A stretch of DNA of 64,000 nucleotides. It comes from Diplolepis rosae (Eukaryota; Arthropoda; Insecta; Hymenoptera; Diplolepididae). The notes under the pieces are model-generated. The model was not told the origin of the DNA. It saw only the letters and a list, made by a program, of their open reading frames with translations, and made no database searches. The stretch covers positions 4,030,001 through 4,094,000 of the forward strand of contig JAPYXD010000522.1 of the NCBI GenBank assembly GCA_030998225.1, written 5' to 3'. Numbering within the stretch: the first letter of the stretch is position 1; each line of letters starts with the position of its first letter. Made by a program: the position numbers and the translations under genes. This document shows, in pieces, positions 11,047 through 22,363 of this stretch.

Positions 11047-11817
11047 TACTAATTGTAAGTTTGATCTTCGTTTCTTTGTCTAAAAATTGACTTTCACTAA
11101 CAGTAATGAAATGTATCTGAAATAGAAAATATAAAAATATCCAGTTTATTTTTCCTATGAGGCGTGCAACCTTAATCTTTCGGGGGCATAAAATGCTGGT
11201 AAGATAATTACAACGTCCTGTTAAAACTTACATGACACGAACCCTGTGGGAAACCTTAGGATTCAGGTTCCAGGGAATATATTGCTACTGAAGCAGAAAC
11301 AGTAGAGGGTGAAAGACCCTAAAACTAAACTCGGAGCTGCACGATGAAACATTCTGTATCTACATCTTATACAGCCGACTTGGGAGACAAATGTCCAAAA
11401 AAAGTTTTCTCTCATCTTGTATAATAGTTCATTTTCGTTCTTATGAATTACCTTCATCAGATCTAACTTTGTCAATGGTTTTCCTCGATAGGGATTATCA
11501 TAGCAAATCTCTCCTTATCTTTATAGTTGATCCAATTCAAGAAACTGGAATGGAAAAAAAAGAGTAGCCAATGAGTAGGAAAATATTTTGTGTCTTGCAT
11601 TTTTCATATCTTTTTTTTCAATAATGAATTTTCAGCAAATAATCAGACAATAGTTTCAGACAATTTTTTTAAATTAAAAATCCGACAATTACTTAATTAA
11701 TAATAAATAAATTTGCAAGATTCGAAATTTATTCAAGAAACAAATATAAATTTCCAATCGGTGATATTGTTATTTTGATTAGCAGCAAAAAGAAAAGTTC
11801 AAATTCAAACGTCTTTA
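11047..11817. other. Unassigned; weak coding-like patch on the minus strand
   Basis: Around 11,263-11,510 the minus strand is open for about 85 codons, including DNPYRGKPLTKLDLMK and ENELLYKMRENFFW, with normal amino-acid mix, but has no ATG near its start and a stop just upstream. It may be a decayed gene or transposon fragment. A TCTATC-free, GC-richer base composition sets it apart from the flanks. Not recognised. Confidence 0.2.
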
Positions 11818-12088
11818 CTCTCTAAATCTGAATCAGTCAAAATCTACTGATTATCAGCGAAATTTGACTGATCCAAATAGCTAAAAAGAGGGTACTGCGA
11901 ATCAGTCAAATTTCACTGATTACTTCAATGAAATTTAACTGATTTAACAGTGAAAATATTTTACACTGATTCAATCAGCAAAAATTAACTGATTTAAAAG
12001 TGAAAAATATTCTTTTCATTGATGAATCAGTAAAAAGGCAAATCACTGATTCGATCGTTGAAAATTTGACTCATACAGATTTAGAGAG
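11818..12088. mobile_element. TCAGT MITE
   Basis: 271 bp, TA on both sides, same module order as the copy at 8,032-8,301. Confidence 0.85.
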
Positions 12089-12339
12089 TAACTTTACAAG
12101 AATAAAAAAATTGTTTATTCATAAAATATTATTATTTTGAAATCCAGGAGAGAATTTATGCAATATTACTTTTCAATTTGTTATGATATGAAACCTGTAT
12201 TAAAAACTACTTATGTCCACGATTTATGTATAACTTTCACGCCGAAAATCCAAAGAAATTTATTGCAGGCATTTTTATTTCAGTAATTAAAATTAAAGTA
12301 AAGATTATATTTCAAATTAATTAGTTGAGTTTGAAATTT

Positions 12340-12423
12340 GGCAATCGAAAGACCTGGGCTCGAATCCCAGCGCAGTCGAAAGCGTCATTTTTTCCACAGA
12401 AAGATTTTCAAATTCTTTAAATA
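12340..12423 (+). mobile_element. tRNA-derived SINE, 3' half only
   Basis: Begins inside the anticodon arm (GGCAATCGAAAGACC), keeps the T arm (TGGGCTCGAATCCCA) and the family tail TCGAAAGCGTCATTTTTTCC, then ACAGAAAGATTTTCAAATTC. The 5' half with box A is missing, so it cannot be transcribed from its own promoter. Full tRNA-like head is at 54,693. Confidence 0.75.
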
Positions 12424-12435
12424 AAGATTATATTA

Positions 12436-12800
12436 CTCTCTAAATCTGAATCAGTCAAATTTTCACTGATTGAACCATTGATTTGCCTTTTCACTGATTC
12501 ATCAGTGAAAAAATATTTTTCACTGGAAAATCAGTTAATTTTCACTGATTAATCAGTGAAGACAATATATTCCACTGTTAAATCGGTTACTTTTCACTGA
12601 AGTAATCAGTGAAATTTGACTTATTCACAGTAACCTCTTTGTAACTATTCGAATCGGTCAAATTTCACTGTCAAATCAGTCAATTTTCATTGAAATAATC
12701 AGTGATATTTGACTGATTTACAGTAGCCTATTTTTAGCTATTTGAATCAGTCAAATTCCACTGATAATCAGTAGATTTTGACTGATTAAAATTTAGAAAG
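12436..12800. mobile_element. TCAGT MITE, extended interior
   Basis: 365 bp, TA on both sides. The segment with TAGCTATTTGAATC occurs twice, so the interior has been partly duplicated. Confidence 0.85.
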
Positions 12801-12879
12801 TATGTAAATTTAAAACTGTTAATTTGAAATTATATGAACTCAGAAAGTTACATGCAATGCAGAATACAAAACTTGCATG

Positions 12880-13078
12880 CTAAATAAATCTGACGAACTT
12901 CCCAGGTGGAAAAGTCGGATTCATGCCAGTATTTACAAACGGCACAGCACCGCGCCAGTTGTAAATAAGGATCAATGCCTCTACTGGACAGTTCGTACCG
13001 GGCCGAGGGTTGGCCCGGTACTGGCATCGTACAGCCCCAGTTCTGAGACCAAGTATCGGCTAACAAATACTATATTAC
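12880..13078. repeat. Diverged GTACTGG-family repeat
   Basis: CCCAGGTGGAAAAGTCGGA, TTTACAA.CGGCACAGCACC and GGCCCGGTACTGGCAT match the order at 31,999-32,160, so this is a single unit of the GTACTGG family. The overlapping frames on both strands here follow from its low stop content. Confidence 0.55.
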
Positions 13079-13080
13079 CA

Positions 13081-13353
13081 CACCCTAAATCTGAATAAGG
13101 CTAATTTTCACTGATTGAATCAGTGATTTGTTTTTTTCACTGTTAAATCAGTGATTTGCATTTTTCACTGTTAAATCAGTTAATTTTCACTCATTAATCA
13201 GTGAAGACAAAATATTTTCCACTGTTGAATCGGTTACTTTTCACTGAAGTAATCAGTGAAATTTGACTTATTCACAGTAACCTTTTTGTAGTAATCGAAT
13301 CTGTCAAAATTCACTGATAATCAGTAGATTTTGACTGATTCAGATTTAGAGAG
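13081..13353. mobile_element. TCAGT MITE with mutated left end
   Basis: 273 bp. Left terminus CACCCTAAATCTGAATAAGG, right terminus intact and followed by TA. Interior order matches the inverted-type copies. Confidence 0.8.
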
Positions 13354-13385
13354 TACGTTGTTGAACCCGTAAATAAATTTTTGTC

Positions 13386-13563
13386 AACTTTTTAATGGAT
13401 TTTCTTAAATTTCTTTTTAATACGTTTAGTGGGAAACCACATACTTTCTACACCATTGTGCGATGAAATTTGTAACCTTTCAGTGCAAAGTTGTGTAGAA
13501 AGTATGTGCGGTTTCCCTCTAAAAGTATTAAAAAGAACTTTAAGGAAAATCCATTAAAAAGTT
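13386..13563. mobile_element. 178-bp palindromic MITE
   Basis: Arms of about 70 bp are inverted (AACTTTTTAATGGATTTTC ... and its complement ending CCATTAAAAAGTT), including AAACCACATACTTTCTACAC opposite GTGTAGAAAGTATGTGCGG. The spacer is about 35 bp. Noncoding; only copy in the window. Confidence 0.75.
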
Positions 13564-13921
13564 TCTTTATACCACACGCAAATGGATATTTAAATGAGAT
13601 TTAAAATAATTCAATGATGATTGACGTCCACTTTTTTATTTATGACCTTAAAGTTAATCTAATACTATATGCATTAATTTTTGAGGGTCAATGTGATTCC
13701 AGATTTTAATGTTCAATAAAGAACTTGTCTGAAAGTTCTTCTCATAATTTAGAGAAAATGTCTTTTAGTTACGAAGAGAAAATCAGTTCGAGAAACTTTA
13801 CTCAACTTTTGATTAAAGTTGGGACATACGAACAAGTTGGAGATTATATAATATTTTTCAATTGTTGCTGAGGTTATAAGCTGACTAGGGTCCAAAAATA
13901 ATGAAACGAAAAGTTACTTCT

Positions 13922-13963
13922 TTTCAAACTTTTCGACTTCGATTAAAGTCCTCATTAGTGAAC
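13922..13963 (-). ncRNA. Hammerhead-ribozyme-like motif, decayed copy
   Basis: Minus-strand order is stem I (TTCA), CTAATGAG, stem II (GACTT paired with AAGTC), GAAA, AGTT, stem I (TGAA). The invariant G of CTGATGA is A here and the palindromic ACGT is AAGT, so the copy is probably inactive. Its paired stems are intact. Flanks (CTAGGGTCCAAAAATAATGAA) match the other copies. Confidence 0.45.
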
Positions 13964-14289
13964 TTTTATTTCCAGAAATACAAAAAATAAAATTAAAATT
14001 TTCCGCGTTTGAACAATTTCTTAAAAGTGGAAGAGCAATTTTTTTGAAAAGGCAAAACTTAAATTTTATATATATATTTAGATTTATGAGTTGGACTTGT
14101 ATTATGAACGTCCTAAGGGACCATTAAATTCTATAAAATCTAAAATTAAGATTGCATATGAGATTCTGTGTAAAAAAATTGAAATTGCGTGTGAAAAAAA
14201 TTCTTTGGGGAAATTGCCTGGAACTATACATGGAAAATTTTTTGCCTGATTGTTATACTGAATTTCCTACAATTAATCTGAAATAGGAT

Positions 14290-14360
14290 TGTTTGCAATC
14301 GGAAGCTCCTGGGTTCGATACCGAGCGGAGTGAAAGCGTTCTTTTTTCAAAAAAAAATTT
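14290..14360 (+). mobile_element. Diverged tRNA-like SINE fragment
   Basis: TGCAATCGGAAGCTCCTGGG, then TTCGATACCGAGCGGAGTGA and AAGCGTTCTTTTTTC parallel the T arm and tail of the SINE at 12,340 and 54,693 with many changes. Confidence 0.5.
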
Positions 14361-14457
14361 TTTAAAAATAATTTGTGACCTACATTTTGAAACTTTACTC
14401 TAACCCTAGAAATGGGCGTCTGAGAGCAAATTGAGAGTATTCTCAGAATACTCTCAC

Positions 14458-15371
14458 TTTACCCTCAGAATACTCTCAAAATGTTTTTGTGTATTAAACT
14501 CCTATTGGAATTGCTTAAATTGCGCGATACACAGACATATAACATTAACAAGAAAGTGAAATAGTGTTGAAAAAATGCATTACCAACTGGAAAATCCAAC
14601 TAGATTTTCCAACTGAAAATCTTAGTTGAAAACAAAACTGAAAATCCAACTAGATCTTCTGTCTAGAACTCAAATTGGATTTTCCAGCTGGAAATTTCGA
14701 CTGGGTTTCCTAACTGGAAAATCCAACTGGAATCTAACTGGATTATTCGGTTTGAAATACCAGCTGAAAATTTAAGTTGGATATCCCAACCAGAAGTCTA
14801 ACTGGACTTTCCAACTAGAAAATCCAACTGAAATTCAAATGGATAATCCGATTTGAAATTCCAGCTGGCATTTCCAGTTGAAATCCCAGCTGGAAAGCCA
14901 ACTAAATTTTCCAACTGGAAATTTTAACTTAAATTTCAAGAGGGATATGTGCAATTTGTTTTACAGCTCGAAATTCTAATTGGGCTCTCCAGCTGGAAAC
15001 CTCAGTTGAGAATCTCAGCTGAAAAACCAAGTGGGAATCTCTATCTGAAAATTCCAGTTGAAATTCCTAAATAGAAAATCTAGTTGGATTTCCAGTTGGA
15101 CTTCCAGCTGGAATTTACGAATGAACTTTAGAGCTGGAATTTCAAGTTGGGTAATCCAATTAGATTTCAGCTGGATTTTCCAGCTGGGAATCCCAGTTAA
15201 AATTTCCAGCTGGAAAATCTATTTAGATATCTAGATAGGATTTCTAGCCAGAAGATCCAGTTGGATTTTCAGTTGTGTTTACGACTAAGATTTTCAGTTG
15301 GAAATGCATTTTTAGCAATTCAAAAAGGATTTTAATCCACAAGAGCATTCTGAGAGTATTCTGAGAGTAAA
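14458..15371. mobile_element. TIR element saturated with CCAACTGGAAA motifs
   Basis: Terminal arms are inverted: TTTACCCTCAGAATACTCTC on the left and CTGAGAGTATTCTGAGAGTAAA on the right in reverse, continuing into AATGTTTTTGTG / CACAAGAGCATT. About 700 bp in the middle is a run of TCCAACTGGAAA, TTTCCAGCTGGAAA and related 10-13-base words in both orientations. No frame. No other copy in the window. Confidence 0.7.
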
Positions 15372-15409
15372 CATTTGGTACGTCACAAATTATCAAAATA
15401 AAGTTAAAT

Positions 15410-15560
15410 AATATTTAAAGAATTTGAAAATCTTTCTGTGGAAAAAATGACGCTTTCGACTGTGCTGGGATTCCGGCAATCGAAAGACCTGGGCTCGAAT
15501 CCCAGCGCAGTCGAAAGCGTCATTTTTTCCACAGAAAGATTTTCAAATTCTTTAAATATT
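15410..15560 (+). mobile_element. tRNA-derived SINE in a near-perfect hairpin
   Basis: A 3' SINE half (T arm TGGGCTCGAATCCCA, tail to CAAATTCTTTAAATATT) is preceded by its own reverse complement from the T arm outward. The arms are 64 bases with a single difference and the 24-base spacer is the anticodon-arm side of the tRNA-like sequence. Confidence 0.75.
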
Positions 15561-15587
15561 GAATTTATTTGCATTATTTGCGATATA

Positions 15588-15702
15588 AGAGTTTGAAATT
15601 GTCTACGAGGACACCTGTCGACAACGTATCCTATCTGATACGCGACTAGTGATCCTCCGATAATGTGGGCAGTGACAAAAATTTCAAACTCAGCTAATTA
15701 AT
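15588..15702. mobile_element. Small element bounded by GAGTTTGAAATT inverted ends
   Basis: AGAGTTTGAAATTGTC at the left and AAATTTCAAACTCAG at the right are inverted; the interior includes GATACGCGACTAGTGATCC and is GC-richer. It directly follows the SINE hairpin. Low certainty. Confidence 0.35.
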
Positions 15703-15879
15703 TTGAAAGTTAAATAATCTCCAACTTGTCCATATGTCCCAACTTTGCTAAAAAGTTGAGTAAAATTTCTCGAACTATTTTTATCAATGTATAAATGAAT
15801 TCAGACGTGAAAGTTTGAGTGAAATAAAAGAAATACTCAAGTTTAGATGTGACGTCAACATTATACGTATATCCCTCTT

Positions 15880-16440
15880 TTTGTCAAAGAGAGTGGCACC
15901 ATTTCATTAGAATGCGTCTCGCGATTCGTTGCATCTTCATGGTTTAATAAACGGACATAAACGTTTATTCTTTTTGCAAAAGAGTTTTAGAGGGAACGAC
16001 TTCGACGACGATTCCATAGGGGCTGAATAGAGTTTGAGTTGACTCACCGAAAGAGAGGTGAGAACAGGGCGCAACGCGGTGTCTGAAAAGAGAGGAGGAA
16101 ACACAAACATAAAGTCATATATATACACTCATACATATCTATAGCTCATACATAGCCAGAGAGAGTGAAGATGGAAAGAAGCTATACGAATCTTGCGTAT
16201 TAATAACGCAGCCAGTATGGCTGAGGGAAAGGATGACGGGAAAAGGAAAAAAAATCGGAGGGTGAAACTCTTTTTAACCCTTGACAAAAAAGGGGAGTTT
16301 CCGTATTATCCCTCGACCCTAAGCAAATGCAAACTATATGTGGGTGCAGTGTAATCGGCGTGTACGCTCGTTCCTTAACCCCCTGCACTTTTTGTCTGCA
16401 CTTTTCCCAACCGCCAAGACTAATCTACACGAAAACAAAC
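15880..16440. other. Repeat-free GC-richer island, possibly regulatory
   Basis: This stretch lies between the fold-back nest ending at 15,775 and the MITE at 16,628. It has no match to the window's repeat families and contains the small exon candidate. Frames of about 60 codons occur on the minus strand but none is recognisable. Conserved noncoding sequence of an intron is the likeliest alternative. Confidence 0.3.
16048..16082 (-). CDS. Candidate 35-base minus-strand exon between strong splice signals
   Basis: On the minus strand a long pyrimidine tract ending CTCTCTTTTCAG is followed by 35 bases and then TTTCG/GTGAGTCA, a near-consensus donor. The segment sits in a repeat-free, GC-richer island. 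It could be a small exon of the minus-strand gene, coding or untranslated; 35 is not a multiple of three, so inclusion between two phase-0 exons would shift frame. Two good splice sites at this distance may also be chance. Confidence 0.22.
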
Positions 16441-16627
16441 TGATTATTGTCTGAAGAAACATCACTTAAGTGAAATGAAAATATTTCTTCAGCAATTCAC
16501 TTCAGTCAAATTCTATCTTATTTTTCACATTCAAAATTTCAATATATTTTTTCGAAACATTTTATTTTATTTTTTTTTTTCTTTACAAATGAATATCCAA
16601 AAAATTGAAATTAAAAAAATAAGTGTA

Positions 16628-16870
16628 CTCTCTGAATCTGAATCAGTCAAATTTTTACTGATTGAATTAGTGATTTGCCCTTTCACTGATTCATTCGTGA
16701 AAAGGATATTTTTCACTGTTAAATCAGTTAATTTTCACTGTTAAATTAGTTAATTATTACTGAATTAATCAGTGAAATTTGACTGATTCTCAATAACTTC
16801 TTTTTAGCTATTTTAAACAGTGAAATTTCATTGATCATTAGTAGATTTCGACTGATTCAGATTTAGAGAG
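16628..16870. mobile_element. TCAGT MITE
   Basis: 243 bp, TA on both sides, ends CTCTCTGAATCTGAATCAG and ATTCAGATTTAGAGAG. Confidence 0.85.
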
Positions 16871-16879
16871 TATGTAAGA

Positions 16880-17160
16880 AAATCGGAAAACTAGAAGATA
16901 AAGAATATCTAAATTCCATTTTCTAGTCAAATTATACAAGATGCGAAAAAACGTTTTTATACAAAATTGTTTACTACAAAAGGATCTACAAATTGGAATC
17001 GCAACATTTTTTTAAAAGATGTATATTTTTTTTAATTCAAAAAAATACTTTTTAAATTCAAAAATTCAATTTTTCAACCATAATATGTAATATCAATTGT
17101 TAACTACAGAAAGATTTAAAAATTTGAATAGGACATTTATTTTTCCGTAAATAAATAGTG
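16880..17160. repeat. ATACGAGATACG-family fragment
   Basis: ATTATACAAGATGCGAAAAA, AAATTGTTTACTAC, AAAGGATCTACAAATT and AACATTTTTTTAAAAGATG follow the order seen at 56,780-56,890. Confidence 0.6.
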
Positions 17161-17735
17161 AAAAAGTGGGACTGTAAAAAAATTTTATTTTAATGATTCT
17201 AACAGTTCTAGGCAAATGTATAATTTTCTGCCCGCTTTAAATTCACAAGAATGCAATCACAGAATAATTAGCAAAGTTATCCTTGGCTCGCATTTCGTGT
17301 ATAGAAATTGTGATTCCATTCACCGCTTAGGATTTTATCGAAGTTCATCCGTGACCTCCTTTTTATGCCTATCGCCAAAATCGGAAACTAATTGTAAGAC
17401 AACTAGTGACGATAACCTATAGAACTAACACTATCACTAAGTGGAATATATGTAAGACGGATAAATCACAGAAGTACTAAACTAATACTAACTATACACT
17501 CTAGATCAGACCCAAGTGCACGTCAATTTCATTCTCGGCGCACCTCAACGACATACACGGTGTGTCGACTGTACATGGGTGCGTTCAACAATGTGACACG
17601 TACTGAATTATTCATTTCCATGAGAGTTAGCGACTCTTTCGTATCCCTCAAACTTCAAGCTTCATGAGGATTTTTTACCCCTCCTTCCTAAAATTAGGAA
17701 GCTGAGAATCATACCGTCACCATATGAGCTCTCTA
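17161..17735. other. Low-repeat sequence, nothing assigned
   Basis: GC-richer between 17,500 and 17,700, with ACACGGTGTGTCGACTGTAC and no match to local repeats. Frames up to 68 codons, none recognisable. Confidence 0.3.
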
Positions 17736-17956
17736 CACTCTAAAAACAAGTGTGTTACTTCTACACGTGAATCACGATAGTAACTTTTTAGGCATTTGAA
17801 GTGTGTATTTTTAAAACACATTAAAAACGTAACGTTTAATTTTCAAACACTTTAACGTTTTGTACCCAAAATGTGTGTTGAAAATACACACTTCGAATGC
17901 CTAAAAAGTTACTATCGTGATTCACGTGTAGAAGTAACACATTTGTTTTTAGAGTG
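17736..17956. mobile_element. CACTCTAAAAACAAG MITE (copy 1)
   Basis: 221 bp, TA on both sides. The arms, about 85 bases, are reverse complements (TGTTACTTCTACACGTGAAT, AGTAACTTTTTAGGCATTTG) around a TAACGTTTAATT-type centre. A copy of identical length lies at 56,369-56,589. Its CACTCTAAAAA end is shared with the 1.2-kb element at 32,162. Confidence 0.9.
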
Positions 17957-18029
17957 TAAATCTAAATCTAAATTTTTCGGCGAAAAAAATATTTTCCACA
18001 GTTAAATCACTTAATTTCCACTGAAGCAA

Positions 18030-20360
18030 TCAGAGAAAAAATATATTTATTATATTTATAATATATTATTTATAAAAAAAAAAATGGGGCATCATATTTA
18101 ATATGCTGAGGTATTAAATTTAATTAGCTAAATTAACAGCTCATATAATCTTATATTTAACGCAGTTTTGATGTTATTTTCACAAACAAGTTTCACAGAT
18201 AATATAAATTTCACATACAAATCTACATGACATTTAATATCTCCGTATATTATTTGTGAAAGTTGTTTGTGAAAATAACTTCAAAACTGCGTTAAATAAA
18301 ATTATGTGAATGGTTAATTTTGGTATATTAAATTTAATACCTCAGTATATTAAATATAATACACCATTGTTTTTTATACAAACAATATACAGAGATATTA
18401 AATTTCACATACAAATCTTCATGAAATTCAATATCATTGTATATTATTTGTGAAACCTGTTTGTGAAAATAACTTCATAAGGGCGTTAAAACAAATTATG
18501 TGAGTTTTTAATTTTGCTATATTAAATTCAATACCTCAGTATATTAAATATAATAGACCGATGTTTTTTCACGAATAGTATACAGAGATATTAAATTTCA
18601 TGTAGATTTGTATGTGAAATTTAGTATCTCTGTATATTATTTGTGAAAATAATTTCATAACTACGTTTAATCAAATTATGTGAGTTGTTAATTTTGCTAT
18701 ATGAAATTCAATACCTCAGTATATTAAATATAATAGACCAGTGGTTTTTTACAAATAATATACAGAAATTTTAAAATTCATGTACATTTGTATATGAAAT
18801 TTAGTATCTCTGTATATTATTTGTGAAAATGTTTGTGAAAATAATTTCATAACTACGTTAAATCAAATTATGTGAGTTGCTAATTTTTGTTATATTGAAC
18901 TTAACACCTCAGTATATTAAATATAATACACCACTGTTTTTTATACAAATAATATACAGAGATATTAAATTTCACATACATATCTTCATGAAATTTAATA
19001 TCTCTGTATATTATCTGTGAAACCTGTTTGTGAAAATAACTTCATAACTGCGTTAAAATAAATTATGTGAGTTGTTAATTTTGCAATATAAATATTCAAT
19101 ACCTCAGTATATTAAATATAATAGACCAATGTTTTTGCACGAATAGTATACAGAGATATTAAATTTTATGTACATTTGTATATGAAATTTAGTATCTCTG
19201 TATATTATTTGTGAAAATAATTTCATAACTACGTTAAATCAAATTATGTGAGTTGTTAATTTTGATATATGAAATTCAATACCTCAGTATATTAAATTTA
19301 ATACACCAGTGTTTTTTTTTTACAAATAATATACAGAGATATTAAATTTCATGTACATTTGTATATGAAATTTTGTATCTCTGTATATTATTTGTGAAAA
19401 TGTTTGTGAAAATAATTTCCTAACTACGTTAAATCAAATAAATGTGAGTTATTAATTTTTGCTATATTGAACTTAATACCCCATGGTATATTAAGTATAA
19501 TACACCAGTGTTTTTTTTTTACAAACAATATACAGAGATATTAAATTTCACACACAAATCTACATGAAATTTATTATCTCTGTATATTATCTGTAAAAAA
19601 AAACACTATTGTGTCATATTTAATATGCAGAGGTATTAATTAATATTAAAAGAATTTGAAGGATTTGAAAATTTTAATTTAATATTTAAAGAATTTGTAA
19701 ATCTTTCTGTGGAATATCAGTTACTTTCACAAAAAAGTTTCACAAATTATATACAGAGATATTAAAGTTTACACACAAATCTACATGAAACTTAATATCT
19801 CTGTGTATTATTTGTGAAACTTGTTTGTGGAAATAACTTCAAAACTGCGTTAAATAAAATTATGTCAGTTGTTAATTTTGCTGTATTAAATTTAATACCT
19901 CAGCATATTAAAAATGATACACCAGTGTTGTTTTTTACACATAATATACAGAGATATTAAATTTCAAGTGAATTTGTGTGTGAAATTAAATATCTCTGTA
20001 TATTGTTTGTAGTAGTGAATTTATTATTTAAAGAATTTGAAAATGTTCCTGTGGAAAAGTTATGAAGTTATTTTCACAAACAAGTTTCACAAATAATATA
20101 CAGAGATATTAAATTTCACACACAAATCTACATGAAATTTAATATCTCTGTATATGTTTTTGCACGAATAGTATACAGAGATATTAAATTTTATGTACAT
20201 TTGTATATGAAATTTAAATATTAAATTTCACACACAAATCTACATGAAATTTAATATCTCTGTATATTATGTGTAAAACTTGTATGTGAAAATAACTGTA
20301 GGTTTGCATGTGAAATTTAATATCTCTGTATAGTGTTTGTAAAAAAACACTGGTGTATTA
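18030..20360. repeat. Palindromic satellite, about 180-199-bp period
   Basis: The junction ATATACAGAGATATTAAATT recurs at 18,388, 18,581, 18,761, 18,955, 19,149, 19,332 and 19,531. Each unit has a hairpin core (AATATACAGAGATATTAAAT, about 15 bases, then its reverse complement) and linker modules AACTTCATAACTGCGTTAAA, CAAATTATGTGAGTTGTTAA and ACCTCAGTATATTAAATATA. Near 19,640-19,740 and 20,010-20,060 SINE-tail pieces interrupt it. No coding capacity. Confidence 0.85.
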
Positions 20361-20664
20361 CACGCAGAGAAAAGATCAGTAAAATTTACAGGAAGTTCGG
20401 TACTTATTTGGACAACATGACTTTTCAGTAAATTTTACCAGAAGTTGAGTTCAATTAACAGATTTTCTGTACGTTTCACTCGGCGTCCAGTAAAATCTAC
20501 TGAATACGAAAAAATCCGAGTTAAGTTGATTGTACTGTACGCTAAGTGAATTATACAGAAAATCTGTTGATTAAACTCAACTTCTTGTAAAATTTACTAA
20601 AAAGTCATGTTGTCCAAATAGGTACCGAACTTCCTGTAAATTTTACTGATCTTTTTTCTGCGTG
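20361..20664. mobile_element. 304-bp TIR MITE inserted in the satellite
   Basis: Ends CACGCAGAGAAAAGATCAGT and its complement ending TTTTTTCTGCGTG, flanked by TA on both sides. Arms are inverted for about 120 bases (ATTTACAGGAAGTTCGGTAC, AACATGACTTTTCAGTAAAT). Satellite sequence continues on either side. Confidence 0.85.
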
Positions 20665-20830
20665 TATACTTAATATACTATGGGGTATTAAATTCAATAT
20701 AGCAAAAATTAACAATTCACATAATTTAATTTAACGCAGTTATGAAGTTATTTTCACAAATAATATACAGAGATGTTAAATTTAATAGCTCAGTATATTA
20801 AGTTTAATACAGCAGTACATTGTGCCAGTG
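20665..20830. repeat. Palindromic satellite, right remainder
   Basis: Continues the array after the MITE with AGCAAAAATTAACAATTCAC and TTTAACGCAGTTATGAAG. Confidence 0.75.
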
Positions 20831-22087
20831 ACTAGTTAGCAGTCAAATTTGAGAAATCAGTCAAAATTATAACTTTTGACTATTATAGAAATTTCATTTC
20901 ATCTTTTCATATTAAAGATGAGAAAAGACAATAAATAAGAAATAATAATAGATTCTGACAAATTAGAGAAATATAGTAATCATTTCCATGTGTTTCAGTC
21001 TTTTTAGTTTTTCGGTCAGAGGTTGTACCCAAATAAATAAAAGAAACGAGAGAAGTTCTAAAAAGTTCTGACGTAAATGAGTTTGAGCTCTTCCAGATAC
21101 GAGATCCTGTACGTGGAGAGTGATCTAACGCAACTTTTTTTTTAAATTTCGTTACGTTATTGTTTCTATAAGCGTTCTTTTCAAATTGATCCATGAGTAC
21201 AAATTTTATAAAACTGAAATATTTTACTTTAAAAAGAAAGTGACGTTGATACATTAATATTTCAATTTGTTATCTCTTCTAAAAAAATGTAAATGTAAAA
21301 CTGTCAGTTAAGGATCGAAAAAGATAAGTAAATAAATACTAATTAGTACTGAAGAAAATGTAAAAAAAAAAAAAAAAACTTGAAGAAGAAAAGTATCAGA
21401 GAGAGGAAATAGAAGCTGGGAGAAACGAAGAACCTATTATTAAAAATGTGACAACTTTCAAGTGTCGTTCCATTAGTTGCGGTTCGTTAGAAAGGGGAAA
21501 CGAGATTTATTTTCTGTAGAAAAAATGACCTCAAAATAACGGTCAAAAGTGCAGAATTCATAAAAGTCATGCCATATTTGATAGTGATATACGCATTTTT
21601 TCTTCTTTTCTTGCACAGTTGCATAATTTTAATTTGATCCTTTTTGTTGAAGATGAGCATGGGGCTGTTAATGATGTATTCTTTATAAACTCTAACGCGG
21701 AAAAAGATGATTATCGCTTTCTCAACTTTTCCGCGTTCCCGTATAGAGAAGTCTAGCATTATATTTTCCGTATTGGTATAATCGTTTCAGCCCTAGAATA
21801 AAAATACTTGTATTTCAATCTAATTGCTCAGCTCAGTCTAGGTACTGAACATATTTCTCATTCTTGCTTCGTTTCTATAACTGTATACGCACTGTGCGAA
21901 CACGTTCTACATATAAACACGTCTTGAAATCCTCATGCTTGACATAATAGCGGCTTCCATGTGCCATAAAAAAGAGAGAAAATATCTTTTAGAATAATGA
22001 AAATTCAATGCTTAATTGGGCTAAAGTTTGTGACGAATTGTTTTTTTCATCGTTTGATCCTCAAAACGATAAAAAATATGCAGAATA
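20831..22087. other. Unassigned AT-rich sequence
   Basis: Two minus-strand frames (20,907-21,254, 115 codons; 21,487-21,759, 90 codons) have mixed composition but are unlike any protein I know and show no clear splice context. Poly-A at 21,362-21,378. Confidence 0.3.
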
Positions 22088-22363
22088 CTCTTTAAATCTA
22101 AATCAGTCAAAATCTACTGATTATCAGTGAAATTTTACCGATTCAAATAGCTAAAACCAGGTTACTGTGAATCAGTCAAATTTCACTGATTACTTCAGTG
22201 AAAAATAACCGATTCAACAGTGGAAAATATTTTGTCTTCACTGATTAATCAGTGAAAATTAACTGATTTAACATTAAAAATATTGTTTTCATTGATGAAT
22301 CAGTGAAAAGGCGCAAATCACTGATTCAATCAGTGAAAATTTGACTGATTCAGATTTAGAGAG
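22088..22363. mobile_element. TCAGT MITE
   Basis: 276 bp, TA on both sides, left end slightly mutated (CTCTTTAAATCTAAATCAG). Confidence 0.85.

Larger units (their letters stand above)
13786..15775. mobile_element. 2-kb composite fold-back with GTTCGAGAAACTTTACTCAA arms
   Basis: Left arm 13,786-13,851 and right arm 15,709-15,775 are reverse complements (CTCAACTTTT, AAAGTTGGGACATA, ACAAGTTGGAGATTAT). Between them lie, in order, a hammerhead-like fragment, a diverged SINE, the CCAACTGGAAA element, a SINE hairpin and a small TIR element. The same arms occur alone at 63,535-63,677 and around another MITE at 61,289-61,940. Confidence 0.65.

Noticed and set aside
18030..20360. CRISPR-like array because of regular repeats
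   Set aside because: Units are 180-199 bp, palindromic, without short unique spacers, and the DNA is eukaryotic.
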